The notes beneath the pieces were generated by a model. That model saw only the letters and a list, made by a program, of their open reading frames with translations, did not search any database and was not told the DNA's origin. Positions 54,929 through 64,000 of a DNA stretch of 64,000 nt are shown piece after piece (within the stretch, counting starts at the first letter, position 1; each line of letters starts with the position of its first letter). Location of the stretch: contig JAFKKN010000005.1 of the NCBI GenBank assembly GCA_017305535.1, positions 186,001-250,000 of the forward strand. Direction: 5' to 3'. Origin of the DNA: Hyphomicrobiales bacterium. Its GTDB lineage: Bacteria > Pseudomonadota > Alphaproteobacteria > Rhizobiales > Xanthobacteraceae. The position numbers and the translations under genes are program-made.

Positions 54929-55492
54929 TCAGCCGGAAAATCCACCGCTCGTCAGGAAGGCTTGTTCGGCTTCCGTCGTGTCGCGCCCCAGCACCGGGTT
55001 GCGATGCGGGAAACGGCCGAACTTGCGGATAATGTCTTCATGGATCTCGGCGTAGCGCAGGTTCTCCGCATCGCCGAGCGCCTTGAACAACGCGACGCTG
55101 CGTTGTTGATCCGCCAGCTCTTCGGAGTGTTCGAACGGCAGGTAGATGAATTGCCGCATCACGCTGTCGAGGCGCTGATCGACGCCGCGCGCGATGGCGC
55201 GGTCCGCCACCTCGCGGGCCTTCGGATCGCTGGCGAAAGTGCGCGGATCGCCGCGAAACATATTGCGGGGAAACTGATCCAGCACGATCAACAACGCCAG
55301 CGCGCCGTCGTCGCTGTCCTGCCAGTGGTCGCGTTGCCCGGCCAGCGCCGCTTCCCAGGTCGCGAGAAAGCGCCGCCGAATCTCGGCGTCGAATGCATCG
55401 TCCTTCTTGTACCAGCGTTCATAGCCGGCCTCGCGCCAGAACGTGATGATCTCGGTGGGGATGACCAGAGATGAGTTATGATTCTCGGTCAT
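54929..55492 (-). CDS. DUF924 family protein
   Basis: A 187-aa protein with the DUF924 pattern: ITFWREAGYERWYKKDDAFD, then LALLIVLDQFPRNMFRG, FIYLPFEHSEEL and KFGRFPHRNPVLGR near the end. The fold is thought to resemble TPR-like helices; function is unknown. A GTG at 55504 could add four residues. Confidence 0.9.
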   Translation of the reverse strand: MTENHNSSLVIPTEIITFWREAGYERWYKKDDAFDAEIRRRFLATWEAALAGQRDHWQDSDDGALALLIVLDQFPRNMFRGDPRTFASDPKAREVADRAIARGVDQRLDSVMRQFIYLPFEHSEELADQQRSVALFKALGDAENLRYAEIHEDIIRKFGRFPHRNPVLGRDTTEAEQAFLTSGGFSG

Positions 55493-55507
55493 CGCAACAC
55501 CCACCGG

Positions 55508-55626
55508 CGTCGTCCCCGCGCAGGCGGGGACCCATACGCCGCAGCGTTGCTGTTGGGCAATGAAGCGAATGCCATCTGCATTTCAGGTACTCAGGGAGTC
55601 TGGGTCCCCGCCTGCGCGGGGACGAC
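55508..55626. repeat. Family D intergenic inverted element
   Basis: Arms CGTCGTCCCCGCGCAGGCGG and GGGTCCCCGCCTGCGCGGGG plus ACGAC match the copy at 22289. The central 60-70 bases differ. It lies upstream of the DUF924 gene and 50 bp downstream of fadD. Confidence 0.8.
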
Positions 55627-55674
55627 TCGTTGAGAGTGAGAGCGCAAACCGAGCTTCTGCATAAGGCGACGCTC

Positions 55675-57360
55675 TTACGCCGCCGCCTGCTTCTTCTCGT
55701 CGCGCAATTCGCGGCGCAGAATCTTGCCGACGTTGGTTTTCGGCAGTTCGGTGCGGAATTCGACGTACTTGGGCACCTTGTAGCCGGTGAGCTGGGTGGC
55801 GCAGAACTTGATGACATCCTCGGCGGTGAGGTTGGGGTCCTTCTTCACCACGAAGGCTTTCACCGCTTCGGTGGACTTCGCATCGGGGACACCGATCACC
55901 GCGCATTCCAGTACGCCCGGATGGCTGGCGATCACTTCCTCGATCTCGTTCGGATAGACGTTGAAGCCGGAGACCAGGATCATGTCCTTCTTGCGATCGA
56001 CGATCTTGGTGTAGCCGCGCTCGTCCATCACACCGACGTCGCCGGTACGGAAGTAACCGTCCGGTGTCATCACCTTGGCGGTTTCGTCCGGCCGGTTCCA
56101 GTAACCCGCCATGACCTGCGGACCCTTCGCGCAGATCTCGCCGGCTTCGCCAAGCGGCAGCTCGTTGCCGTCGTCGTCGCGGATCGACAGCCAGGTGGAA
56201 GGCACCGGCAGACCGATGGTGCCGGTGAACTTGTCGGTGTCGGCCGGGTTGCAGGTCAGCGTCGGCGAGGTTTCCGACAGGCCGTAACCTTCCGACAGCG
56301 CGCAGCCGGTGGCTTTCAGCCAGGCTTCGGCGACCGGCTTCTGCGTCGCCATGCCGCCACCGAACGACGCCTTCAACTTGGAGAAATCGATCTTGGAGAA
56401 ATCCGGATGGTTCACCAGCGCGTTGTAGAGCGTATTGACCGCCGGGAAGCTGTTGACCTGATACTTCTGCAATTCCTTGATGAAGCCGCCGATGTCGCGC
56501 GGATTGGGAATCAGGAGATTGACGCCGCCCGCGCGCACGCCGAGGAGGAAGCACGCGGTCAGCGCGAAGATGTGGTAGAGCGGCAGCGCGCAGACGATGA
56601 AGAGCTGATCGACCACCGGTGGTTTCTTCAGCGCGGGCTGGAGCCACGCGTCGTTTTGCAGCATGTTGGCGATGATGTTGCTGTGAAGCAGCGTCGCGCC
56701 TTTGGAAACGCCGGTGGTGCCGCCGGTATACTGCAGGAAGGCAACGTCCTCGCGGGTGATCGCGGGCTTGGCGAGCTTCATGCCGCGCCCCGCCGCAAGC
56801 GCGTCGTTGAAGGCCACCGCGCCCGGCAGCGAATAGGCCGGCACCATCTTCTTCACGCGCCGGACCACCAGATTGACGATGACGCCCTTGAAGCCGAGCA
56901 GATCGCCCATGCTGCCGACGATGACATGCTTGACGTTGGTTTTCGCTATGACCTTCTCGACGGTGGTCGCGAAATTCTCCAGCACGATGACGGCTTCGGC
57001 ACCGGAGTCCTTGAGCTGATGCTCAAGCTCGCGCGGTGTATAGAGCGGATTGACGTTGACCACCGCGTACCCGGCGCGCAGCACCGCAGCGGTCGACACC
57101 GGATATTGCAGCACGTTCGGCATCATCAGCGCGACGCGCGCGCCCTTCGCCAGCCCCCTGCTTTGCAGATAGGCCGCGAGCGCCAGCGACATCTCGTCGA
57201 GTTCGCGATAGGTGATGGCCTTGTCCATGCAGATGAAGGCCTTGCGGTCGCGGAACTTGGTGAAGCTTTCCTCCAGCAGTTCGACCAGCGACCCGTACTG
57301 CGTGACGTCGATATCCGCGGGCACTCCCGCCGGGTATTGCTTCAGCCAGATACGTTCCAT
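55675..57360 (-). CDS. fadD: Long-chain fatty acyl-CoA ligase
   Basis: A 561-aa adenylate-forming enzyme that activates fatty acids for beta-oxidation. It has the ATP loop YTGGTTGVSKGATLLH, the linker motif DGYFRTGDVGVMDERGY, the FACS-like DMILVSGFNVYPNEIEEV, and the catalytic Lys near the C-terminus (TNVGKILRRELRD). YGLSETSPTLTCNP is the fatty-acyl channel/adenine region. The ATG at 57360 has AGGGGAA upstream; the longer frame to 57426 is not needed. Length fits E. coli FadD. Confidence 0.94.
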   Translation of the reverse strand: MERIWLKQYPAGVPADIDVTQYGSLVELLEESFTKFRDRKAFICMDKAITYRELDEMSLALAAYLQSRGLAKGARVALMMPNVLQYPVSTAAVLRAGYAVVNVNPLYTPRELEHQLKDSGAEAVIVLENFATTVEKVIAKTNVKHVIVGSMGDLLGFKGVIVNLVVRRVKKMVPAYSLPGAVAFNDALAAGRGMKLAKPAITREDVAFLQYTGGTTGVSKGATLLHSNIIANMLQNDAWLQPALKKPPVVDQLFIVCALPLYHIFALTACFLLGVRAGGVNLLIPNPRDIGGFIKELQKYQVNSFPAVNTLYNALVNHPDFSKIDFSKLKASFGGGMATQKPVAEAWLKATGCALSEGYGLSETSPTLTCNPADTDKFTGTIGLPVPSTWLSIRDDDGNELPLGEAGEICAKGPQVMAGYWNRPDETAKVMTPDGYFRTGDVGVMDERGYTKIVDRKKDMILVSGFNVYPNEIEEVIASHPGVLECAVIGVPDAKSTEAVKAFVVKKDPNLTAEDVIKFCATQLTGYKVPKYVEFRTELPKTNVGKILRRELRDEKKQAAA

Positions 57361-57555
57361 GGTGTTTCCCCTGTTGACGCCCGCTCGCGGGAATCGCGAA
57401 AGGCGTCGGAATCCAATTCTCCGCATGGCCTGCCCGTTCTGTCGCGGACTGCCAATTCGTCTGAAGTATCGGGCAAAGCTCGCACAATTGGCAAGCGGCC
57501 TGCGCTCTAACGACGCATGGCCGGGCGTGCCTGGGGCGGTGTCAGGGGAAGGAGA

Positions 57556-59043
57556 TTAATTTTTCGGCTTGGTTTCGCTGGCGGCGTGCTTGGGCTTGCC
57601 CTTCGGCGCGGGCTTTGCGGCGGTCGCCGGTTTGGCTGCGGGTTTTTCCGCTGGTTTAGCCGATGCGCGAGCAGCCGGTTTCGCGGCCGGCTTTGCCGAG
57701 GGCTTGGTCCTGGCGTCGCCCGCATCCGCGCTCTTGGTGCCGGCGGCCGGCTTCCTGGTATCGATCGTGACGGTGGTTCGCTTGTTGCCCTTGCTGTCGG
57801 TGCTGGCGTGGGCCTTGCCGCCCCGGCGCTTGGCGGCGCGCGATTTGCGGTAGTTTTCCGCTGCGGCTTCCTGCGCGGCCGCATCGGCTGCGGCCGTCGC
57901 GATAAGGTCTGCGCCAGTCCTGGTCGGCCCTGTATAGACGATCACCGGATCGGCAGCGGCGGGGGCCGCGGCCAGCATGTCCTCCGGCCGCAGGGTCGGC
58001 GGCTTGAGGCCGTCGGCGAAGAAGCTTAGCGCCGGATTGTTAGTGACGACGCTGGCGATGGTATCGTCCTCGGGATCGTCGCTGGCGGGCCGCTTGCGGC
58101 GCGGACCGCAGACGTCATCGCGCAAATCCGGCGGTGCGGCGGCAATCGGTGCGAGGTTGTCGACCGTGCCCAACGCCGGCCGCAGCCAGGTCAGGTTGGT
58201 CGTGCCGGCAAAGCCGCGCTCCAGCAGCTTGATTGCCTTGATCGAACGCATCTGTGAGGAGGATGCGCCGAGCACCACGGCGATCAGGCGACGGCCGTTC
58301 TGCGTCGCCGTGGCCATCAGGTTGAAGCCGGAGGCGCAGATGAAGCCGGTTTTCATGCCATCCGCCCCGGGAAAGCGGCCGATCAGCTTGTTGAAGTTCT
58401 GGGTTACGCGGCGACCGTAGCGGATCGCGGGAATGTGCACGAAGTATTCGTATTCCGGCAGATCGCGGATGAAGGCGCGGGCGAGAATCGCGAGGTCACG
58501 CGCCGATGTCACCTGGCGGTCGTCGGGCAGGCCGTTCGGATTGACGTAGGTGGTCTGTGTCATGCCGAGCCGTGCGGCGGTCTCGTTCATCATCGCCGAG
58601 AAACCGTCAACCGATCCACCGACGCCTTCGGCGAGCACCACCGCCATGTCGTTGGCCGACTTCACCATCATCATCTTCAGCGCGTTATCGACGGTGACTT
58701 GCGTGCCGGGCGGGAACCCCATCTTCGAGGGCTTTTCGGCGGCGGCGTGCGGCGACACCGTGATGAGCTTGTCGAGTGTGATCCTGCCGTCCTTGACGGC
58801 TTTCAGGGTGACATAGGCCGTCATCACCTTGGTCAGCGATGCCGGATGCCAGGGGAACGTCGCATTCTCCGCCTCAAGCACCTTGCCGCTATCGGCCTCG
58901 ACCAGCAGCGTGGCTTCGGCATGCGCCCGCGCCGGTGTGGCGGACGTCACGGCAAATCCCGCGATGAGGAGAAGGCAACTCAGAAAGGTGGCAGGCGCAG
59001 CGCGGAAAAAATGCACGATCCGAATCCGGTCCTTTGCGATCAA
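57556..59043 (-). CDS. D-alanyl-D-alanine carboxypeptidase (DacA/PBP5 family) with basic tail
   Basis: A 495-aa secreted S11 peptidase that trims D-Ala from peptidoglycan stem peptides. A signal anchor lies at residues 17-39. The catalytic triad motifs are SLTK (Ser69, Lys72), SAN in MVKSANDMAVVLAEG and KTG in ADGMKTGFICASG. After the peptidase domain come about 120 mixed residues. The last 100 (from about 396) are Lys/Ala/Pro-rich with AKPAAKPAA-type repeats like histone H1. The usual amphipathic C-terminal anchor is not seen. Confidence 0.9.
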   Translation of the reverse strand: MIAKDRIRIVHFFRAAPATFLSCLLLIAGFAVTSATPARAHAEATLLVEADSGKVLEAENATFPWHPASLTKVMTAYVTLKAVKDGRITLDKLITVSPHAAAEKPSKMGFPPGTQVTVDNALKMMMVKSANDMAVVLAEGVGGSVDGFSAMMNETAARLGMTQTTYVNPNGLPDDRQVTSARDLAILARAFIRDLPEYEYFVHIPAIRYGRRVTQNFNKLIGRFPGADGMKTGFICASGFNLMATATQNGRRLIAVVLGASSSQMRSIKAIKLLERGFAGTTNLTWLRPALGTVDNLAPIAAAPPDLRDDVCGPRRKRPASDDPEDDTIASVVTNNPALSFFADGLKPPTLRPEDMLAAAPAAADPVIVYTGPTRTGADLIATAAADAAAQEAAAENYRKSRAAKRRGGKAHASTDSKGNKRTTVTIDTRKPAAGTKSADAGDARTKPSAKPAAKPAARASAKPAEKPAAKPATAAKPAPKGKPKHAASETKPKN

Positions 59044-59239
59044 TCAACGAAGACCGGACCTCGACAATGGTGGGGTCTTCGCGTTGTCAGGCTATGGAGC
59101 GCTCGGTGAAGCGCGAGCGTTTTCGCGGGATGGCAGAGCCTATACCCACAGGTTGCCCCAGAATAGAGGCGAAGGCGTTAATTCGTAGATGAAAGGGGCT
59201 GAATTTCGACGATGCCGCGACAATCGGAATGATGCGTGC

Positions 59240-61045
59240 TCAGGACGGTTCCGTTGATGCGGAAATCGCCGTGGCATCGATGGCTGCATTGTCCTGCACC
59301 ATGAACTGTGCTTTCGCCAGGCCGGCGAAGTGACCGCCCTGAGCGACGAGTTCATCGAATGTTCCGCTCTCGATCACGCGGCCGTGTTCGAACACCAGAA
59401 TCATCGTGGCGTTGCGAATGGTCGACAGTCGGTGCGCGATTACGAAAGTGGTGCGGCCCTTCATCACCTCGTCAAGCGCGGCGTTGACCTTGGCCTCGGT
59501 CACTGCATCGAGCGCGGAGGTGGCTTCGTCGAGAATCAGTATCGGTGGGTCTTTCAGCAACGCGCGTGCGATCGAAAGCCGCTGGCGTTCGCCGCCCGAC
59601 AGCATACGGCCGCGCTCACCGGCGTTGGTGTCAAATTGCTGGTCACCTCGCTCGATGAAGTCGAGCGCTTGCGCGCGCGCCGCGGCGGTGCGCATCTCCT
59701 CGATCGTAGCGTCCGGTTTGCCGACCCGCAGGTTGTCGGCAATCGAGCGGTTGAACAGCAGCGCCTCCTGAAACACCACGCCGATGTTCCGGCGCAGCGC
59801 CGACAGCGTCATGCCGCGGATGTCCATGCCGTCGACCTTGATGATGCCGGACTGCGGATCAAAGGCGCGATGCAACAGCGCGATCGCGGTCGACTTGCCG
59901 GCGCCGGTGGGGCCGACCAGCGCGATGGTCTGGCCGGGCAGCGCGGTGAAGGAGACGTCCTCGACCGCCGGACGTTTGCCGTCATAGGAGAACGAGACGT
60001 TGTTGAATTCGACCAGGCCCTGCACGCGGCCGGGATCGATGGCGTCGGGGCGGTCGCGCACGGCGGGCACGGCATCAAGCACATTGAAGAATTCCTGGAG
60101 CCGCGGCGCTTCCATGAACACGTTATTGATGAAGGCGACGACCTGCTCGAGCTTCTGGATCAGCATGGTCGCGAACGAGACGAACATCACGATCTCGCCG
60201 ACGCTGGTGAGGCCCTGCTGATGCAGCACGATACCGACGGTGAAGATCGCCAGCACGGTGATGGTGGTGGAGGCGCGCGTCATCACCGTGACCAGCGCCC
60301 ACCACGACAGCACCGGCAATTGCGCCGCCAGCAGCTTGTCGGCAATGCCGCGCAGGCCCTGCACCTCGGCGTCGATGCGCACAAAACTCTGCACCAGCGC
60401 GACGTTGCCCAGCGCGTCGGACGCGCGCGCGGAAAGGTTGCTGTACTGCTCCTCGACCTCGTTCTGCATCTCGAACGTCTTGCGCACCACCAGCGTCGTG
60501 AGGACAGTGAAGACGATGCACAGCGCGAACAGCAGGATCGCAAGCCGCCAGTTGATGTAGAGCGACAGTGGCAGCAGCACGATCAGCGACATGATCGCCG
60601 CGAAGTGCTCGCGGAAGAAACCGAGCCACAATCGCCACAGCGCATCGGTGCCTTGCAGCATCACTTTCATCAGCCGGCCGGAATGGGTGCCGGTGTGGAA
60701 GGTCAGCGGCAGTTGCATGATGTGCTCGAAGTAACTGGTCAGCACCGCCTGCCGCTGGCGGTGCGACAGCCGGTCGGCGTTCAGCGCCACGATCACGCCG
60801 CAGAGGATGGTGAACAGGCCGAACGCCACCCACGCCGCCAGCAGCGGCCACGGCGAGGTTGAAACTCCGGCCAGCGGGCCGTTGGTCGGATTGCCGGACA
60901 GCACGTCGACGATGCGGCCGAACAGCACCGGTTCGGCGAATTGTGCGCCGGCCAACAGCAGATTGGCGCCGGCGAGGATCCAGCCGAGCCGCGCCTCCTT
61001 GCCGAGCAGTTCGAGCACGCGGGCATAGAGGCGGAGCAGGGACAT
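59240..61045 (-). CDS. ndvA: NdvA/ChvA-type glucan ABC exporter (fused permease-ATPase)
   Basis: A 601-aa half-transporter that works as a homodimer. The N-terminal six-helix ABC_membrane domain begins with [15 protein letters not shown]. The ATPase has Walker [10 protein letters not shown], signature [15 protein letters not shown], Walker [13 protein letters not shown] and the H-loop VIAHRLST. The first 40 residues and the AEPxLFGRIxD block follow NdvA as I recall it, so export of cyclic beta-glucan is likely; an MsbA-like lipid exporter is the alternative. No ndvB synthase lies in the window. Confidence 0.82.
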   Translation of the reverse strand: MSLLRLYARVLELLGKEARLGWILAGANLLLAGAQFAEPVLFGRIVDVLSGNPTNGPLAGVSTSPWPLLAAWVAFGLFTILCGVIVALNADRLSHRQRQAVLTSYFEHIMQLPLTFHTGTHSGRLMKVMLQGTDALWRLWLGFFREHFAAIMSLIVLLPLSLYINWRLAILLFALCIVFTVLTTLVVRKTFEMQNEVEEQYSNLSARASDALGNVALVQSFVRIDAEVQGLRGIADKLLAAQLPVLSWWALVTVMTRASTTITVLAIFTVGIVLHQQGLTSVGEIVMFVSFATMLIQKLEQVVAFINNVFMEAPRLQEFFNVLDAVPAVRDRPDAIDPGRVQGLVEFNNVSFSYDGKRPAVEDVSFTALPGQTIALVGPTGAGKSTAIALLHRAFDPQSGIIKVDGMDIRGMTLSALRRNIGVVFQEALLFNRSIADNLRVGKPDATIEEMRTAAARAQALDFIERGDQQFDTNAGERGRMLSGGERQRLSIARALLKDPPILILDEATSALDAVTEAKVNAALDEVMKGRTTFVIAHRLSTIRNATMILVFEHGRVIESGTFDELVAQGGHFAGLAKAQFMVQDNAAIDATAISASTEPS

Positions 61046-61155
61046 CGATCAGGCTCGTGCGACGTGGACCGGTGGATGCAACGCGGGGTCCACCGAACGG
61101 CGGCCCAGCAGCGATTCGCAGCATTTAAGCCGGACCCGTGGCGGAATGCAGCCGT

Positions 61156-62229
61156 TTATTTGGTGGCCTGCTCGAACTGGCGCTCGGTGGCGGGCGGCAG
61201 GAAGGCCGGGTCGAAGATATCGCTGGCCAATGGCTTCTCGCGGAACTTGCGGTCATGCGCAAGGGCCGTGATCGACTGGTTCAGCCGTGTTGTGTCGGCG
61301 GCACCGAAGCCGTTGCGGCGGACATCGTTGGTGAGGATGTTGTCACGCAAGACGATCCGCAAGCGCTCCAGTTCAAGCAGGCGTTCGCCGCCATTCATCT
61401 GTGCCATCACTGCGTCGATCGCCGCGCCGGGGTTTTTTATGGTTTGCCGCAGACCCTTCATTGTCGCACGAAGGAACGCACGTACGGCTTCCGGTTTCTC
61501 CGCCGCGAATTTCGGATTGACGATCAGCACGGCGCCATAGGCCGGGCAGCCGTAGTCGGCGAACCGCAACACGGTGAGATCGTCCGCCGGAATGCCGCGG
61601 TCGCGCAGATTGACCGCCGACAGATAGGAGAAGCCGGTGACGGCGTCGACCTGGCCCGCCGCCAGCATCGGTTCGCGCACCGCCGCGCCGATGGCCTGTT
61701 GCTTAACCGTGGCAATGGCGATGCCGTTACGGTCCGCAAGCGCCGGCCACAGTCGAATCGAGAGATCGCCGGTGGCCACGCCGAGCGTCTTGCCGCCCAG
61801 ATCGGACAGCGTCGCGATGCCTCGGCTCTTGCGCGCGATGATCGCATAGGGCGCGGTATTGAACAGCACGAACACCGCCTTCACGGCGGGCGCGTTCGGT
61901 GTGTCGCGAAAGCGGATCAGGGCATTGAGGTCGGCCACCGCGATGTCGCTGGCGCCTTGCGCGATTCGGGTGATGGCGTCGTCGGGAGTCTTTGCGATAT
62001 CGGTGGTCACGCCCAATGCCTCGGATCGGAAATACCCTTTCGCGGAAGCGACGACAAAGGGGGCGGACGCGCCGTCAACCGGGCGGTCGAACGTGAAACG
62101 GACCGGTGTTGTGGTGGCCGCAGCGTCGGCGACGCTTTGTTCGGCCGCGAGAGACACGCCGGCTGCGCTTGCGGCCCATAATGTGGCCACGAACCAAGTC
62201 AGCAGAGTGTGTCGGAGCACTGTCGTCAC
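61156..62229 (-). CDS. NMT1/SsuA-like periplasmic substrate-binding protein
   Basis: About 357 aa if it starts at the GTG at 62229, which directly gives a signal peptide (HTLLTWFVATLWAASAAG). The binding domain resembles ABC nitrate/sulfonate/thiamine-precursor receptors: FVVASAKGYFRSEALGV, GASDIAVADLNALIRF, GGKTLGVATGDLSIRLWPAL and PEAVRAFLRATMKGLRQ. An ATG at 62406 or 62415 would add an Arg-rich 60-residue leader and is less likely. No ABC permease or ATPase of this type adjoins. The ligand is unknown. Confidence 0.8.
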   Translation of the reverse strand: MTTVLRHTLLTWFVATLWAASAAGVSLAAEQSVADAAATTTPVRFTFDRPVDGASAPFVVASAKGYFRSEALGVTTDIAKTPDDAITRIAQGASDIAVADLNALIRFRDTPNAPAVKAVFVLFNTAPYAIIARKSRGIATLSDLGGKTLGVATGDLSIRLWPALADRNGIAIATVKQQAIGAAVREPMLAAGQVDAVTGFSYLSAVNLRDRGIPADDLTVLRFADYGCPAYGAVLIVNPKFAAEKPEAVRAFLRATMKGLRQTIKNPGAAIDAVMAQMNGGERLLELERLRIVLRDNILTNDVRRNGFGAADTTRLNQSITALAHDRKFREKPLASDIFDPAFLPPATERQFEQATK

Positions 62230-62467
62230 TGAAAGCACACCAGAGATAGCCGAAACGGCGACGCGCCTTCGGCGGGCCGGCCTCGACGATAAAGCCGCGA
62301 ATGTGCGCGGGCGGAGATGAACGAGGGATGACTGAGGTATCCGGGGGATGACGTCAACCGTCGCCTGCGGGAACCCATGGCTCTCGGTTTGGTTGTTATC
62401 AGTCATTGAATGCATGACAGTCGATCACAGGTATCCGTTTGGCGGTTTGAACCGGAAGGGTAGCGAC

Positions 62468-62914
62468 ATGATGACGCGCACAGGATTGCCTCTGGCAATG
62501 GGACGGACGATGGCGTTCGCCGCCGCGGCGGCGCTGACTTTCACGCTGTCTCCCGCCCAGGCCGCTTCGAGCGGCGCGGCGGCGGGAGCCGGCAGAGTCT
62601 CCACCGCGGTGACGCCGCCGACCAGCACGGCGACCGATTTCAGCGCCGCGCGCCGGCATCGTCACTATCGCCGGCATGGCAATGGCGGCGCGGCGGCGGC
62701 CGCCGCCTTCGCGGGCATTGTCGGCACCATCGGCGTGATCGCCGCGGCGCAAGCACGCCGCGATGCCTATTACGACGGCCCATATGGTTATTATGGTGGC
62801 GGCCCCGCTTATTACGGATCGCCGTATTACGGCCGCCCGTACTACGGCCGGCACTATCACTATCATGGTGGCGCGTACGGCCATGGTGGCCATGGCTGGC
62901 ACCGGCACCACTAG
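62468..62914 (+). CDS. Gly/Tyr/His-rich secreted protein
   Basis: A 148-aa protein with a signal peptide (MAFAAAAALTFTLSPAQAA) and a basic RRHRHYRRHGNGG segment. A short Ala-rich hydrophobic stretch follows (AAAAAFAGIVGTIGVIAAA), then a tail of repeated YYG/PYYG and His-Gly pairs (GRHYHYHGG, GHGGHGWHRHH). Such tails bind metals in other proteins, but here that is only inference. AAGGG lies 9 bases before the ATG at 62468. No characterised family is recognised. Confidence 0.72.
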   Translation: MMTRTGLPLAMGRTMAFAAAAALTFTLSPAQAASSGAAAGAGRVSTAVTPPTSTATDFSAARRHRHYRRHGNGGAAAAAAFAGIVGTIGVIAAAQARRDAYYDGPYGYYGGGPAYYGSPYYGRPYYGRHYHYHGGAYGHGGHGWHRHH

Positions 62915-63002
62915 GACGATCGACGCCTTTCCCTGAAGGCGGCGGCGCGACATATGGCGGGCGTTAACACGCTCGCCATATGTTTGGTCTAGGCTTGCCG
63001 GT

Positions 63003-63395
63003 ATGAGTGATTCGCTCGATCGGCTTTATGAGGCGGTGCTGGCGGCGCGGGACCTGGATCCCGAGGTGTCGCGCACGGCGCGTTTGCTCCGGCAGGGTCC
63101 CGCCAAGATGGCGAAGAAGCTCGCCGAGGAAGCCATCGAGGTGGCGATCGACGCGGTCAACGCCAAGCCGGATGCGGTGATCCGGGAAAGCGCCGATCTG
63201 TTCTACAATCTCATGGTGCTATGGGCCGGGGCCGGGGTTCGCCCGGAAGACGTCTGGCATGAGATGGATCGTCGTGAGCAGATGCTGGGTATCGCCGAGA
63301 AGCTGCCGAAATCGTCGGACAAGGTCGCCGCGCTGCGGCCGGTACGGCGACCGATCGTCGCGCTGGACGGTGAGCGCCGCCGCGAGCGGCGTTGA
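63003..63395 (+). CDS. HisE/MazG-fold pyrophosphohydrolase (phosphoribosyl-ATP diphosphatase-like)
   Basis: A 130-aa all-alpha NTP pyrophosphohydrolase. The metal-binding signature is AKKLAEEAIEVAIDAV plus ESADLFYNLMVLWAGAG (E-x-x-E then E-x-x-D), as in HisE. The C-terminal RRPIVALDGERRRERR tail is extra. It is not in a his operon, and bacteria of this group usually carry another hisE beside hisF, so this may be a paralogue with a house-cleaning role. It lies 114 bp before the YqaA-like gene. Confidence 0.8.
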   Translation: MSDSLDRLYEAVLAARDLDPEVSRTARLLRQGPAKMAKKLAEEAIEVAIDAVNAKPDAVIRESADLFYNLMVLWAGAGVRPEDVWHEMDRREQMLGIAEKLPKSSDKVAALRPVRRPIVALDGERRRERR

Positions 63396-63509
63396 AGGGC
63401 GGCATCGCCGCAATTCCTGACAGATTGGGCAATACGAGAGGCGGGCGGACCCTTCGGTCCGGCGCAGTAATCTCATGGACAAATGCGATGCGGAGTGCTT
63501 GATCGCGGC

Positions 63510-64000
63510 ATGTTGAAACGCCTCTACGACTGGTTCATCGCCGCCGCCGACAAGCCCTCCGCCCTCTGGATCATGGGAGCGGTGTCGTTCGCGGAAAGCT
63601 CGTTCTTCCCGATCCCGCCGGATGTGATGCTGGTCCCGATGTCGCTGGCGCGGCCGCAGCGCGCCTGGCTTTACGCGATTGTCTGCACGCTGACCTCAGT
63701 GGCCGGCGGCATTGTCGGATATGCCATCGGCGCCGGTCTCTACGACTCGGTCGGGCTCTGGCTGATGCATCTCTACGGCTTGACCGACAAGGTCGAGGCG
63801 TTTCGCGCTTCCTATGCGGAATGGGGTGCCTGGATCATCATCGGCAAGGGCCTCACGCCGATTCCCTACAAGCTGGTGACGATCACCTCCGGGTTCGCCG
63901 GCTATAACGTGTGGCTTTTCATTCTGTGTTCGCTGATCGCGCGGGGCGGCCGGTTCTTCATCGTCGCGGTACTGCTCAATCGGTACGGCGACGTGATCCG
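63510..64000 (+). CDS. YqaA/DedA-like membrane protein (3' end outside window)
   Basis: The first 163 codons of a membrane protein; the frame is open to the window edge. It begins MLKRLYDWFIAAADKPSALW, then VSFAESSFFPIPPDVMLVPM (the E-x3-PIPPD signature), VAGGIVGYAIGAGLYD and GKGLTPIPYKLVTITSGFAG. These are hallmarks of the YqaA branch of the SNARE-associated/DedA superfamily, suspected lipid or ion transporters. No ribosome site is close to the ATG at 63510; an upstream in-frame GTG at 63495 is possible. Confidence 0.85.
   Translation, partial: MLKRLYDWFIAAADKPSALWIMGAVSFAESSFFPIPPDVMLVPMSLARPQRAWLYAIVCTLTSVAGGIVGYAIGAGLYDSVGLWLMHLYGLTDKVEAFRASYAEWGAWIIIGKGLTPIPYKLVTITSGFAGYNVWLFILCSLIARGGRFFIVAVLLNRYGDVI

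Overview
The window is a high-GC, gene-dense stretch of alphaproteobacterial chromosome. Its gene families point to the Nitrobacteraceae/Bradyrhizobiaceae (Bradyrhizobium, Rhodopseudomonas, Afipia, Nitrobacter). The evidence is a malonyl-CoA synthetase very like the Rhodopseudomonas MatB family as I remember it, an NdvA-type glucan exporter, an sdhCDAB operon, a ctaA/DUF2842 pair, and many intergenic palindromic elements of the type common in this family. The genus cannot be fixed from the sequence alone. No phage, plasmid, IS element, CRISPR array, rRNA or tRNA was recognised.

Layout. 0-4.5 kb: the edge of an exopolysaccharide locus, with a truncated Wza-like export lipoprotein, a divergent Wzc/GumC-like co-polymerase whose kinase domain is degenerate, and a CelD-like acyltransferase. 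4.5-7 kb: heme A synthase and an FTR1 iron permease, followed by a tandem-repeat array. 7-16 kb: small-molecule oxidoreductases, a DsbA-like isomerase, and a divergent DUF2239-MATE / glutathione transferase unit with a clear promoter and paired operators; then gamma-glutamyltransferase and a UMF1-type MFS transporter. 16-26 kb: biosynthetic housekeeping (purH, a CitE-like lyase, carbonic anhydrase, asd, leuB), SodC and exporters. 26-34 kb: an SDR, matB, a cation-efflux protein and sdhCDAB. 34-46 kb: a decayed YjaB-like acetyltransferase, a repeat-rich OmpA protein, argG, a PAP2 phosphatase, rlmN, an IalB-like protein, redox genes and a pterin dehydratase. 46-55 kb: an orphan TAXI binding protein, PhoD phosphatase, a response regulator divergent from a Crp/Fnr regulator, typA, an amine-oxidase-like flavoprotein, a GNAT and a DUF924 protein. 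55-64 kb: fadD, a D,D-carboxypeptidase with a histone-like tail, ndvA, an orphan NMT1-type binding protein, a HisE-like pyrophosphohydrolase and a truncated YqaA/DedA protein.

The genes mostly serve central metabolism (TCA cycle, purine, arginine, leucine and lysine/threonine synthesis, acyl-CoA activation), envelope assembly (exopolysaccharide, cyclic glucan, peptidoglycan, OmpA) and transport. I do not see a convincing new defence, secretion or biosynthetic system. The signals most worth a second look are the DUF2239/MATE/GST regulatory region at 11.59-11.63 kb, the nested repeat elements (one with a five-fold 36-bp expansion at 6.7 kb), and several proteins that have lost or swapped catalytic residues. 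Coordinates, reading frames and motifs were read by eye. Family names come from recognising motifs and recalling homologues, not from database searches.
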